Origin: Nitrosopumilales archaeon
GTDB taxonomy: Archaea > Thermoproteota > Nitrososphaeria > Nitrososphaerales > Nitrososphaeraceae
Length of the DNA stretch: 11,759 bases
Assembly (NCBI GenBank): GCA_009665115.1
Contig: WJXE01000097.1
Coordinates: forward strand, 1-11,759
Direction of reading: 5' to 3'
Shown: piece after piece, positions 1 to 6,366 of the stretch
How positions within the stretch are numbered: the stretch's first letter is position 1
Layout of the letters: each line of letters starts with the position of its first letter
Made by a program: the position numbers and the translations under genes
Notes under the pieces: model-generated
The model's database searches: none
What the model was told of the DNA's origin: nothing
The model's input: the letters and a program-made list of their open reading frames with translations, nothing else

Positions 1-21
1 AGCTTAGAGAAAAGTTATTGG

Positions 22-29
22 CTTAAATA
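22..29 (+). promoter_or_regulatory. TATA box of the sulfurtransferase gene (leaderless)
   Basis: The octamer CTTAAATA is centred about 27 bp before the ATG at 53, which is the normal archaeal distance between TATA box and transcription start. No Shine-Dalgarno sequence precedes the ATG. The mRNA therefore probably starts at or next to the start codon and is translated leaderless. Seen in sequence; the transcription start itself is inferred. Confidence 0.6.
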
Positions 30-52
30 GTGGAGTACAGTATCAATAAAAT

Positions 53-907
53 ATGGCTTATGCTCATCCTGAAGTTCTCGTCGATACTCAATGGGTAGCT
101 GACCACTTAAAGGGTTCAGACAAGATTCGAATAGCTGAAGTAGACTATGACCCACGGTCCAATTATTCGCTGGGTCACATACCAGGAGCTGTTTTGTTTG
201 ACTGGAAGCAGGATATAAACGATCCAATAAGTCGGAATGTGTTAAGTAAGCAAGCTTGTCAGGATTTATTGCAACAAAGAGCTGGACTTAACGATGACAC
301 CACGTTAATACTTTACGGAGATTTTAACAATTGGTTTGCAGCGTTTGCATTTTGGGTCTTTAAATATTACGGCTTCAAAGACGTCAGACTAATGAATGGA
401 GGCAGGAAAAAGTGGTTAGTAGAAGACAGAGACGTGAGCAAAGACATTCCGAAATATTCAACCGGAAATTTCAAGGCGTCACATGCCGACAATAGTATAC
501 GGGTGTTTCTGAACTACGTTAAAGAATCGTTAGAGAAGGGAGAGAGAGTAGCAATGGTCGACGTTCGAGGTCCAAAAGAATTTACAGGGGAAATTCTCGC
601 TCCACCAGAATATCCGACAGAACATGCTCAGAGAGGAGGACATATTCCGGGAGCAAAGAACATCCCCTGGAGTCAAGCTGTCAACGATAATGATGGCACA
701 TTCAAATCAGTAGATGAATTAAAGAAGCTATATGAATCAAAGGCAATAACGCCTGACAAAGAAGTAATTGCGTATTGCAGAATAGGTGAAAGGTCATCGC
801 ACACTTGGTTCGTCCTCAAATACCTGCTTGGTTACCCAAATGTTAAGAACTATGATGGATCCTGGACAGAATGGGGTAATATGATTGATAATCCTATAGA
901 AAAATAA
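53..907 (+). CDS. Thiosulfate sulfurtransferase, two rhodanese domains (SseA/CysA type)
   Basis: A 284-aa tandem rhodanese protein, the usual length for thiosulfate or 3-mercaptopyruvate sulfurtransferases, which move sulfane sulfur through an active-site cysteine persulfide. It has no signal peptide, so it should be cytoplasmic. The N-terminal domain (about residues 8-125) has the GHIPGAV motif (41-47), but its catalytic loop reads LYGDFNNWFAA, with Asp90 where the cysteine would be, so it is inactive as is normal for this family. The C-terminal domain (about 150-280) has GHIPGA (196-201) and the active loop C242-R-I-G-E-R-S, followed by SSHTWFVLKYLLG and NYDGSWTEWG. The CRIGERS loop and the WFAA and GGRKKW motifs match what I recall of the actinobacterial CysA2-like group. 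The start is fixed by the TATA box at 22-29. The physiological sulfur donor is not evident. It stands alone on the plus strand. Confidence 0.93.
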   Translation: MAYAHPEVLVDTQWVADHLKGSDKIRIAEVDYDPRSNYSLGHIPGAVLFDWKQDINDPISRNVLSKQACQDLLQQRAGLNDDTTLILYGDFNNWFAAFAFWVFKYYGFKDVRLMNGGRKKWLVEDRDVSKDIPKYSTGNFKASHADNSIRVFLNYVKESLEKGERVAMVDVRGPKEFTGEILAPPEYPTEHAQRGGHIPGAKNIPWSQAVNDNDGTFKSVDELKKLYESKAITPDKEVIAYCRIGERSSHTWFVLKYLLGYPNVKNYDGSWTEWGNMIDNPIEK

Positions 908-921
908 ATAAATAAATAAAT
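902..921 (+). repeat. AAAT x5 microsatellite over the stop codon
   Basis: Five perfect AAAT units begin at the last sense codon of the sulfurtransferase gene and include its TAA stop. Because the unit is 4 bp, further TAA triplets fall at 909, 913 and 917, so stops occur in all three frames within about 12 bp. Any gain or loss of a unit would leave the protein end almost unchanged. Confidence 0.85.
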
Positions 922-1056
922 CTAGACATGGATATACTTGGTCGACAATAGTATCCATAACATAGAACGAATGTTGAACTTGAAACAAAAAATATCGAAT
1001 TAGCATAATTTGAGATCAATTTCAACTTCTTGAAATGTCAAAGCAAACGTTGTCTA

Positions 1057-1094
1057 TTTTTTGTAATATTGCGAGTGTGGGATCCTTATTTTTT
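1057..1094 (+). terminator. Two T6 tracts, possible archaeal terminator
   Basis: T6 runs at 1057-1062 and 1089-1094 lie about 150-190 nt after the stop of the sulfurtransferase gene. Archaeal RNA polymerase can terminate on U-tracts without a hairpin. No stem-loop is seen here. The distance from the stop makes this only a candidate. Confidence 0.3.
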
Positions 1095-1158
1095 CAGTAT
1101 TATCGGCAACAGTAATCCAAACCGCATTTAAAAGCATGTTCGGTCTCAATACGAAAAT

Positions 1159-1173
1159 AATTTGTTACAAATT
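1159..1173. repeat. 15-bp perfect inverted repeat, operator candidate
   Basis: Arms AATTTGT and ACAAATT flank a single central T. The site lies about 107 bp before the GTG of the DUF6659-like gene. Its size and symmetry fit a dimeric regulator, but the site is AT-rich and could arise by chance. A related 11-bp palindrome, TACAATTTGTA, lies just after that gene at 1655-1665. Confidence 0.3.
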
Positions 1174-1251
1174 GCAGCAAAAAATCGTACAAACGAACGT
1201 CTTGCTAATTCTTCGTATGCTAACCATTGTTACCAGATGAACCCCAACATT

Positions 1252-1260
1252 CAATAAATA
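1252..1260 (+). promoter_or_regulatory. TATA-like box before the DUF6659-like gene
   Basis: CAATAAATA is centred 24 bp before the GTG at 1280, close to the archaeal TATA-to-start distance, so a leaderless or nearly leaderless transcript is likely. A G-rich stretch, GGGCGGC, also directly precedes the GTG. Confidence 0.4.
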
Positions 1261-1279
1261 GGCCAACCTTCTGGGCGGC

Positions 1280-1642
1280 GTGGAATATACAAAGCTTTGT
1301 GAATCAATATTTGCTTTACACGACGATATTCGCTATGCTGCTGTTGTGGATGATACAGGGCTACAAATTGCTGGTGGTATGCGTAGAGGTATCGATTCTA
1401 TTGTAGACCAAACCAATGAGGAATTATATCTGACACAAACAGCACTTCGTAAATCCATGAGACAGAGGTTTGATGACACTATGGGAAATGCAAGATTCGC
1501 GTATGTAGAGCGCGAAAAAATCTCGATCTTAACATTTTACCTAAATAAGAATATTCTCATCGTAACTATGGAATCTAATATAGACTCTCATAGTGCGATT
1601 GATATCGCAGAAGATACATTGGAGTTGCTTCGCGCAAAATAA
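1280..1642 (+). CDS. DUF6659-like small protein, roadblock-like look
   Basis: A 120-aa soluble protein without signal peptide or membrane segment. I assign it, from memory of the pattern, to the thaumarchaeal DUF6659 type (short proteins of unknown function, often in several copies per genome). It starts with a helix (1-15) and continues with DIRYAAVVDDTGLQIAGGMR (16-35), a strand-turn-strand reminiscent of the Roadblock/LC7 fold. A helical middle with basic residues follows (48-68), then strands FAYVERE and ISILTFYL, strand ILIVTME and a C-terminal helix. Family members have been suspected of roles in signalling or GTPase-type regulation; nothing in this window shows a partner. GTG is the only reasonable start, because the frame is closed by TAG at 1259-1261 and the TATA-like box fits. 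It converges with valS, with 126 bp between the stops. Confidence 0.8.
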   Translation: MEYTKLCESIFALHDDIRYAAVVDDTGLQIAGGMRRGIDSIVDQTNEELYLTQTALRKSMRQRFDDTMGNARFAYVEREKISILTFYLNKNILIVTMESNIDSHSAIDIAEDTLELLRAK

Positions 1643-1768
1643 ACAACGCAGCAGTACAATTTGTATGTCTGCACCGATGATGAAGATCACTGTCTTCTTT
1701 CCGGCATATTGCGGTAGTTGTGTGGCGTAACATTGCAGGTAGATCCCAGAACTTGCTGCTATGTTATC

Positions 1769-4123
1769 TTAGCTTTTCAAATTATGCATTGTCTTTAGAT
1801 CTTCCTTGAATAAATCTAAATCAGGGGGGATGATGATGCTACCAATAGAATCCTTCAGAGATAACGGTTTTCCGGTTTCGTCTGAAATAGTTGCTTTTTT
1901 CTTATTCCATACCATCGAGTTAAAATCCATAATCAATTTAGTATATTTTGTGAGTTCACCATAATGATCCAGTGGTTGAGGCATTTGTTGAAGATGAATA
2001 CTCTCGGCCGAGTAAATTTTTGTCCATAATTCCTCGGTAATAAATGGACATATCGGGGCTAGGAGAACTAAAATTGTCGAGAAACATTTCTGGGAGGTAA
2101 ATATGGCCGATCTTTGCATAGATTGATCAGCTGTATCGTAAATGCGTCCTTTGATCATTTCTATATAGTGTGCAGCAAACACATTCCATGTAAATTCTCT
2201 TATCCCATTTGCGGGAATGAAGAAATTAAAATTAGAATAACCTTCTTTGCATTTATCGATCAGTTGGGATAATTCACCGATAATCCATCGGTCAGATGCT
2301 GCGAGTGTTGCAGGCATCTCTAAAATAACATCAAATGAAGATAGAAATCTGCCAATATTCCATATTTTTGATAAGAAATTCTTTGCAGTTGTGATTCTTT
2401 GCTCGGAGCAACGAAAATCATAACCTAAATTACTTTCTGCTGCTGCCCAAAATCGGAAAACATCCGCCCCGTATTTACGTATAAGGGGAAGAGGATCAAT
2501 TACATTCCCTTTACTTTTGCTCATCTTTTCGCCTTTTTCGTCTAGACCATATCCCATAATCCAGGCGTCAGACCATGGTAATCTACTGGTAAGCTGGAAG
2601 CATCGCAACATTGTATAATAAAGCCAGGTTCTTATGATATCCTTTCCCTGGGGTCTTATTGTAGTCGGATAAGTATAATTGTAGAATTGCGAATTATTCT
2701 TATATTTTGTAATAAACAGTGGAGTGATACTAGAGTCCAGCCATGTATCAAATGTTCTATCTTCTCCGATAAATTCAGTGCAGCCGCAACTGCTACATTT
2801 TTCAAATGGAGGCTTTTCTTTCCACGGCCGATAATATCCTCCTTCATCTGGCAGATTAGGATATTTGCAGTTATTACAATACCATATTGGCACTTCGGTA
2901 CCATAAAACCGTCTTCTTGTGACCGGCCAGTCAATTGCAATAGAGTTGAGCCAATCAAGCAAAATTTGTTTATGCCTATCAGGATGGAATGTAATTTTAT
3001 TTGCAAGTTCTTTTAATATAGATACATAATTGATTTGCTTTACGTAGTAATCCTCAAGCGATATGATTTCGACAGGAGTCCTGCTACGTTCGCATATTGG
3101 CGTCCTATGCATAATATTTTCTTCTTTTTCAAGAATACCGATGTTTCTTAATTCTTCAATGATTTTGGTTCTCGCTTGATTGACCGAAAGGTTAGCATAG
3201 GCCCCAGCTGCAGAAGTAGTTCTGCCGTTCTCATCTAACGATACAATTTCTTTTAATCCTAGCTCGCGGAATATCCTGACATCATTTTCATCCCCGTAGC
3301 TGCAAACCATAACTACCCCTGAACCAAATTCCGGTTTTGCAGAAGGGTGAGCTATAATCTTGACCTCTCTGTCGAATATGGGTACCAGAGCATGCTTATC
3401 TATCAGAGTTAGATACCGCTCGTCTTTTGGATTTACAATAATTGATTGGCATGCAAAAAGTAGTTCTGGTCTAGTTGAAGCAACAACAATACTATCCCCA
3501 GTTTCGATTATCCTGAATCTTATGTAAATTAGCTTTGTCGGAATAGTCTCGTAGCTAATTTCTGCATCTGCAATAGTTGTTGCACACTGAGGGCAATAGT
3601 TATTTGGCCTATTTGCACGATATATTAGATTCTGTTTCCATAAATAAATGAAAGTACTCTGTGTTAAAGCCCGAAATTCCTTTGAATCGGTACGATAATA
3701 TTCTTCAAAGTTGCCGCTAATGCCCAGAGTTTTCATTATCTGAATCATCTCATCTTCTAGATCGTCAAGAGCATGAGCACAGAGTTCAAGAAATTTTTCT
3801 CGATCGGTCTTCCGCATCACGATTTTATATTTTTTTTCTGTGTAAATCTCAACCGGTAGACCGTTTCTATCAATGCCTATCGGGAATAACACATTGTACC
3901 CCATCATTCTGGAAGTTCTTGCGATCATATCAATTTGTGAATAGTGAGCAGCGGCTCCGATATGCCAAGGTCTTCCAGATGGGTAGGGAGGGGGAGTATC
4001 AATCACAAAAGCTTTTCTCGATTCGTCTATAGAAAACTTGTAGATCGCATTACTAGCCCATTTTTGCAGAATAATGTTCTCCAAGGCAGGATTCCATAAC
4101 TTGGCTTCAATTCTGAGTACCAT
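1769..4123 (-). CDS. valS: Valyl-tRNA synthetase
   Basis: A 784-aa class I aminoacyl-tRNA synthetase that charges tRNA-Val with valine in the cytoplasm. The signature region has PPPYPSGRP followed by HIGA (54-57, the HIGH motif) and GIDRNGLPVE (83-92). The KMSKS motif is intact at 533-537 (GEKMSKSKGNVIDP). The editing (CP1) domain lies between, with ASTRPELL at about 215-222. TFDTWLDSSITPL (457-469) and GKDIIRTWLYYT (493-504) point to ValRS rather than IleRS or LeuRS. Cysteine pairs CPQC (177-180), CNNC (416-419) and CSSCGC (443-448) are likely zinc ligands. A helical anticodon-binding region follows from about 605. The length suits archaeal ValRS, which is shorter than bacterial forms. The ATG is supported because an upstream ATG in the same frame (4133-4135) runs into a stop after three codons. 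Confidence 0.95.
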   Translation of the reverse strand: MVLRIEAKLWNPALENIILQKWASNAIYKFSIDESRKAFVIDTPPPYPSGRPWHIGAAAHYSQIDMIARTSRMMGYNVLFPIGIDRNGLPVEIYTEKKYKIVMRKTDREKFLELCAHALDDLEDEMIQIMKTLGISGNFEEYYRTDSKEFRALTQSTFIYLWKQNLIYRANRPNNYCPQCATTIADAEISYETIPTKLIYIRFRIIETGDSIVVASTRPELLFACQSIIVNPKDERYLTLIDKHALVPIFDREVKIIAHPSAKPEFGSGVVMVCSYGDENDVRIFRELGLKEIVSLDENGRTTSAAGAYANLSVNQARTKIIEELRNIGILEKEENIMHRTPICERSRTPVEIISLEDYYVKQINYVSILKELANKITFHPDRHKQILLDWLNSIAIDWPVTRRRFYGTEVPIWYCNNCKYPNLPDEGGYYRPWKEKPPFEKCSSCGCTEFIGEDRTFDTWLDSSITPLFITKYKNNSQFYNYTYPTTIRPQGKDIIRTWLYYTMLRCFQLTSRLPWSDAWIMGYGLDEKGEKMSKSKGNVIDPLPLIRKYGADVFRFWAAAESNLGYDFRCSEQRITTAKNFLSKIWNIGRFLSSFDVILEMPATLAASDRWIIGELSQLIDKCKEGYSNFNFFIPANGIREFTWNVFAAHYIEMIKGRIYDTADQSMQRSAIFTSQKCFSTILVLLAPICPFITEELWTKIYSAESIHLQQMPQPLDHYGELTKYTKLIMDFNSMVWNKKKATISDETGKPLSLKDSIGSIIIPPDLDLFKEDLKTMHNLKS

Positions 4124-4201
4124 TTCACACTTTCATCTAATAGTTTATCCAGTGGCGTATCCATACGGTTATTAATGTTAGTATAGTTTTGGAATTTAAT
4201 A

Positions 4202-4462
4202 ATGATGGCCGATAGATTATTGGTGTTGCATATATTGCTAATCATGATAGTGATAATGTTTTTCCTATTCACACTTGGTAGTTCTATTTTTTTTACAATG
4301 ACAATTTTTTCTTCAAGAGTATCCGGAGAACTAGCAGGAAATTTAATGGTGCTTGCACTGGTACCGCCTTCAATTCTAACAGTAGTATTTCTGCATAAAG
4401 TTGCTGGCAAGTTGTATGACCGATTACACGTTGTAATAATCAAATCCTCATTAAAGAAATGA
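4202..4462 (+). CDS. Probable small two-helix membrane protein, unknown function
   Basis: An 86-aa frame starting with tandem ATGs (4202 and 4205). It has a long hydrophobic first segment (about residues 5-36, rich in Ile, Leu, Met and Phe), a short polar turn (SSRVSGELAGN), a second hydrophobic segment (about 48-66) and a basic C-terminus (KVAGKLYDRL to KSSLKK). This suggests an inner hairpin with positive ends. I do not recognise a family. It diverges from valS with 78 bp between starts and ends 32 bp from the stop of the convergent queC. A stretch reading GTTAGTATAG (about 4177-4186) lies near the distance expected for a TATA box but is a poor match. The antisense frame over this stretch looks non-coding. 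That the frame is really expressed is inferred from its regular membrane-protein pattern. Confidence 0.5.
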   Translation: MMADRLLVLHILLIMIVIMFFLFTLGSSIFFTMTIFSSRVSGELAGNLMVLALVPPSILTVVFLHKVAGKLYDRLHVVIIKSSLKK

Positions 4463-4494
4463 CTTCGTAAACAGATTCTATTCTGAGAAATCGA

Positions 4495-5196
4495 TCATCT
4501 AGAAGTACTCTGCGTTGCGTGTAGCCTATGGTGATATTTTTTTGAATTCCTAAAGAAGACGGGGTCTTTCATTCCCAATGACCTGAAAGCATCGAGTCGT
4601 TGTTTGCATGCGTAACATTCTCCGCAATGCCTTCTGGCTTTAGTGTGACAACTCCAAGTTACTTCAAGTGGTACTTTCAGATCTATTGCTAAGTTGATTA
4701 TATGTTTTCTATCCATCTTGCTTAATGGGGTCACTATCACACACGGATCATGATTGGAAAGCAAACAGCCGTGCTTGAACAGTGAATTTATTTTTTCTAT
4801 GTATTTCTTCGTGGCATCCTTAAAAAAGGATCCATCGTGGCTGTTGTGGCCTCCGACAATCCATTTAATATTAAGAAATTCTGCATAGTGTGCAGCAATG
4901 GAATAAAAGATCAGATTTCTAGCGGGGACATATGATGGCCATCTGCTATCCGATTTTTGACGGTTGCCAATCTGTAAATCTGAATATTCTTTAATAAATG
5001 GAATATCGATCTCCAAGAAATTAGAAATGCTTGCTCTTTTCGCTAATTGGGCTGCGGATTCTTTTTCTTTTTGAATTCTGTCGTAACAATTAAAAGTAAT
5101 GGCTGAAACGTCTGAAAATTTTTCTTTTGCCCAATAAAGACAGGTAGCAGAGTCTAGCCCACCTGAGAGCATCACTAGTGCCTTTGATCCTCTCAT
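4495..5196 (-). CDS. queC: 7-cyano-7-deazaguanine (preQ0) synthase
   Basis: A 233-aa ATP-dependent amidoligase that converts 7-carboxy-7-deazaguanine plus ammonia to preQ0. In archaea preQ0 is inserted into tRNA by ArcTGT on the way to archaeosine. The PP-loop SGGLDS is at 11-16, YVPARNLIFYSIAAHYAE at 89-106, GGHNSHD at 115-121 and TPLSKMDRKHII at 156-167. The zinc site is four cysteines: C183 in TWSC, then C191, C194 and C197 in CGECYAC. GHN and the VPARN form look archaeal. The bacterial YGQRH-type and Y-P-D-C motifs are altered (FNCYDRIQKE and FFKDA), so the substrate pocket is somewhat divergent. The ATG lies 3 bp after the queD stop, so both are surely cotranscribed. queE, which makes the substrate, is not in the window. 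The C-terminal tail after about 208 is basic and not conserved to my eye. Confidence 0.93.
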   Translation of the reverse strand: MRGSKALVMLSGGLDSATCLYWAKEKFSDVSAITFNCYDRIQKEKESAAQLAKRASISNFLEIDIPFIKEYSDLQIGNRQKSDSRWPSYVPARNLIFYSIAAHYAEFLNIKWIVGGHNSHDGSFFKDATKKYIEKINSLFKHGCLLSNHDPCVIVTPLSKMDRKHIINLAIDLKVPLEVTWSCHTKARRHCGECYACKQRLDAFRSLGMKDPVFFRNSKKYHHRLHATQSTSR

Positions 5197-5199
5197 TAT

Positions 5200-6087
5200 C
5201 TAATCGTTTTTTACTTCAGCAATTATATGGGCGCCCTTATTGACTCCCTCGTAAATATAGACGCCCAATGCTTCCACATTGGGGGGCATTTTTGGGGCTA
5301 GCAACTTTATTATTTCCGTTGAAAGAGTTTCTACCGTTGCTTCACCTGGCAATAGAAATGTTGTTAGTTTTGGCAATTGTAGATTGAAGTATCCGCGAGG
5401 TCCATCAAAAGAAATAAAATAATAAAGATCGTCTTCTTTTTGCAGGTATTTTTTATCAATGAAGAATTTATGGTCAATAACATTTAAGGTATCCTTAATT
5501 ATCTTCTTGGCTTCACTAAAGTCGATCACAAGGTTATTTGTCATTTGGCCAATAATCTCTACCATCACAGTGGAGGTATGACCATGCAAGATAGAACATT
5601 TCTCAACCTGTGGGAGAATATGCGCGTAGTCGAATGCAAGTGAAGGATCCTCTATAAATATAGATCCGCTGTGGCTGCTGTGGTTAGAATCATAGAAAAA
5701 TAATGAGTCTAATTCATTCACCTTCGCTGCATACTTTGAATGGCCGAGGGCAATAACATCGACATCAGGCAGTTCCTTTTTTATCAGCTTGAATTTATCC
5801 ATGTCTGCTTTTGAATCAACTATTTCGATGTACCTGTTACCTGTTTTGAAATCGATCTTCTCGCTCGTACCATCTTTAAAGCTCAAACTAGCATCATACT
5901 CATAAGTTATACCCAGAAACGACAACAGCTTTGAAATGGAGAACTCGGCCCTGCTTCGTAATAGGTTCCCATTATTATCGATATATCTGATGTCTTTATC
6001 AAGGACAACTCTTTCCATTGGAATATTAAAAAAAGGATTGTCACATATAAATTCACCCTCATGCGCGATATTTTTTTGATATTTCAT
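5200..6087 (-). CDS. queD: QueD fused to a nuclease-like N-terminal domain
   Basis: A 295-aa protein, more than twice the usual QueD length (about 120-150 aa). The C-terminal half (about 145-293) is 6-carboxy-5,6,7,8-tetrahydropterin synthase. The zinc ligands are H156, H168 and H170; the catalytic cysteine C164 has the QueD spacing C-x3-HGH; D205-H206 (IDH) completes the triad; T251-V-E253 and E280 (YIYEG) fit pterin binding. It acts before QueE and QueC in preQ0 synthesis. The N-terminal half is extra. LRSRAEFSISKLLSFLGITY (43-62), EKIDF (76-80) and RYIEIV (85-90) recall the E...(P)D-F...(D/E)-x-x pattern of PD-(D/E)XK nuclease-fold domains, with E48, D79 and E88 as candidate acidic residues. 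The canonical lysine two residues after E88 is missing; K93 might replace it, or the domain may be inactive. The start ATG gives MKYQKN and no Shine-Dalgarno sequence is seen. It is the first gene of the queD-queC operon. Confidence 0.88.
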   Translation of the reverse strand: MKYQKNIAHEGEFICDNPFFNIPMERVVLDKDIRYIDNNGNLLRSRAEFSISKLLSFLGITYEYDASLSFKDGTSEKIDFKTGNRYIEIVDSKADMDKFKLIKKELPDVDVIALGHSKYAAKVNELDSLFFYDSNHSSHSGSIFIEDPSLAFDYAHILPQVEKCSILHGHTSTVMVEIIGQMTNNLVIDFSEAKKIIKDTLNVIDHKFFIDKKYLQKEDDLYYFISFDGPRGYFNLQLPKLTTFLLPGEATVETLSTEIIKLLAPKMPPNVEALGVYIYEGVNKGAHIIAEVKND

Positions 6088-6366
6088 TTTGTTGTTCTGC
6101 TGGTTTTGTCATGTCGTCCTCATGAACAAGGCAGGAGGCTATCATTCACGGTGCTTAGCACTGAATCGTGTTTGTATTTGCCACGTGTTCGCCAAAGTAT
6201 GTTAAACCATATATCCTAAGATGATTTTTGTCGACATTCCAGGGTAATAAAATTGTAGTTTTCAGTCATTCAATACAGAGCCTAGTATCATTATACCAAG
6301 CGCAGAAGCTTTCTATTAATTCTGATCTTTTTGGACCACCATAATACAGCATGAAATAATTGTGAC
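6088..6366. other. 279-bp spacer, leader region of queD-queC
   Basis: No reading frame of note. On the minus strand it should hold the queD promoter; TATA-like stretches are GGATATATGG (about 6208-6217) and TTTTATTA (about 6246-6253). The first would place transcription start near 6186, giving a leader of about 100 nt that includes the hairpin at 6144-6170. On the same strand it also receives transcripts running out of the 193-aa frame ending at 6367. No poly-T stretch suitable for termination of that upstream gene was seen. Confidence 0.5.
6144..6170 (-). promoter_or_regulatory. Hairpin with two alternative pairings upstream of queD
   Basis: The core is GTGC (6151-6154) and GCAC (6158-6161) around a 3-nt loop. 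It can be extended outward either by ATTCA (6144-6148) with TGAAT (6162-6166), leaving a 2-nt bulge, or by CACG (6147-6150) with CGTG (6167-6170), leaving a 5-nt bulge. The two extensions overlap and exclude each other. It lies 57-83 bp before the queD start. It could be an operator or a leader-RNA element; function is inferred. Confidence 0.35.

Larger units (their letters stand above)
908..1279. other. 372-bp intergenic spacer
   Basis: AT-rich spacer between two plus-strand genes, with no credible reading frame on either strand. It contains two T6 tracts (1057-1062 and 1089-1094), which are candidate archaeal poly-T terminators for the upstream gene, a 15-bp inverted repeat at 1159-1173, a TATA-like stretch GCATTTAAAAGC at about 1122-1133, and the promoter-like sequence of the next gene at 1252-1260. 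Confidence 0.7.

Noticed and set aside
1647..1760. GCAGCA near 1647 and TGCTGC near 1753 as a long-range stem between convergent genes
   Set aside because: Only 6 bp complementary with about 100 bp between the arms and no T-tract; expected by chance.
2656..3016. Frames of 109 and 116 codons on both strands inside valS
   Set aside because: They are antisense or alternative-frame shadows of the conserved KMSKS-side catalytic region and show no protein-like pattern.
4027..4443. 138-codon minus-strand frame overlapping the valS start and the small membrane gene
   Set aside because: Its end overlaps the secure valS start in another frame, and its sequence (runs of Ile, Asn and Thr without pattern) looks like the antisense of the hydrophobic plus-strand frame.
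6074..6112. 16-codon frame starting at 6112 on the minus strand and overlapping the queD start, as a leader peptide
   Set aside because: It has no run of regulatory codons, no Shine-Dalgarno sequence, and archaea are not known to use this kind of attenuation; chance is enough.
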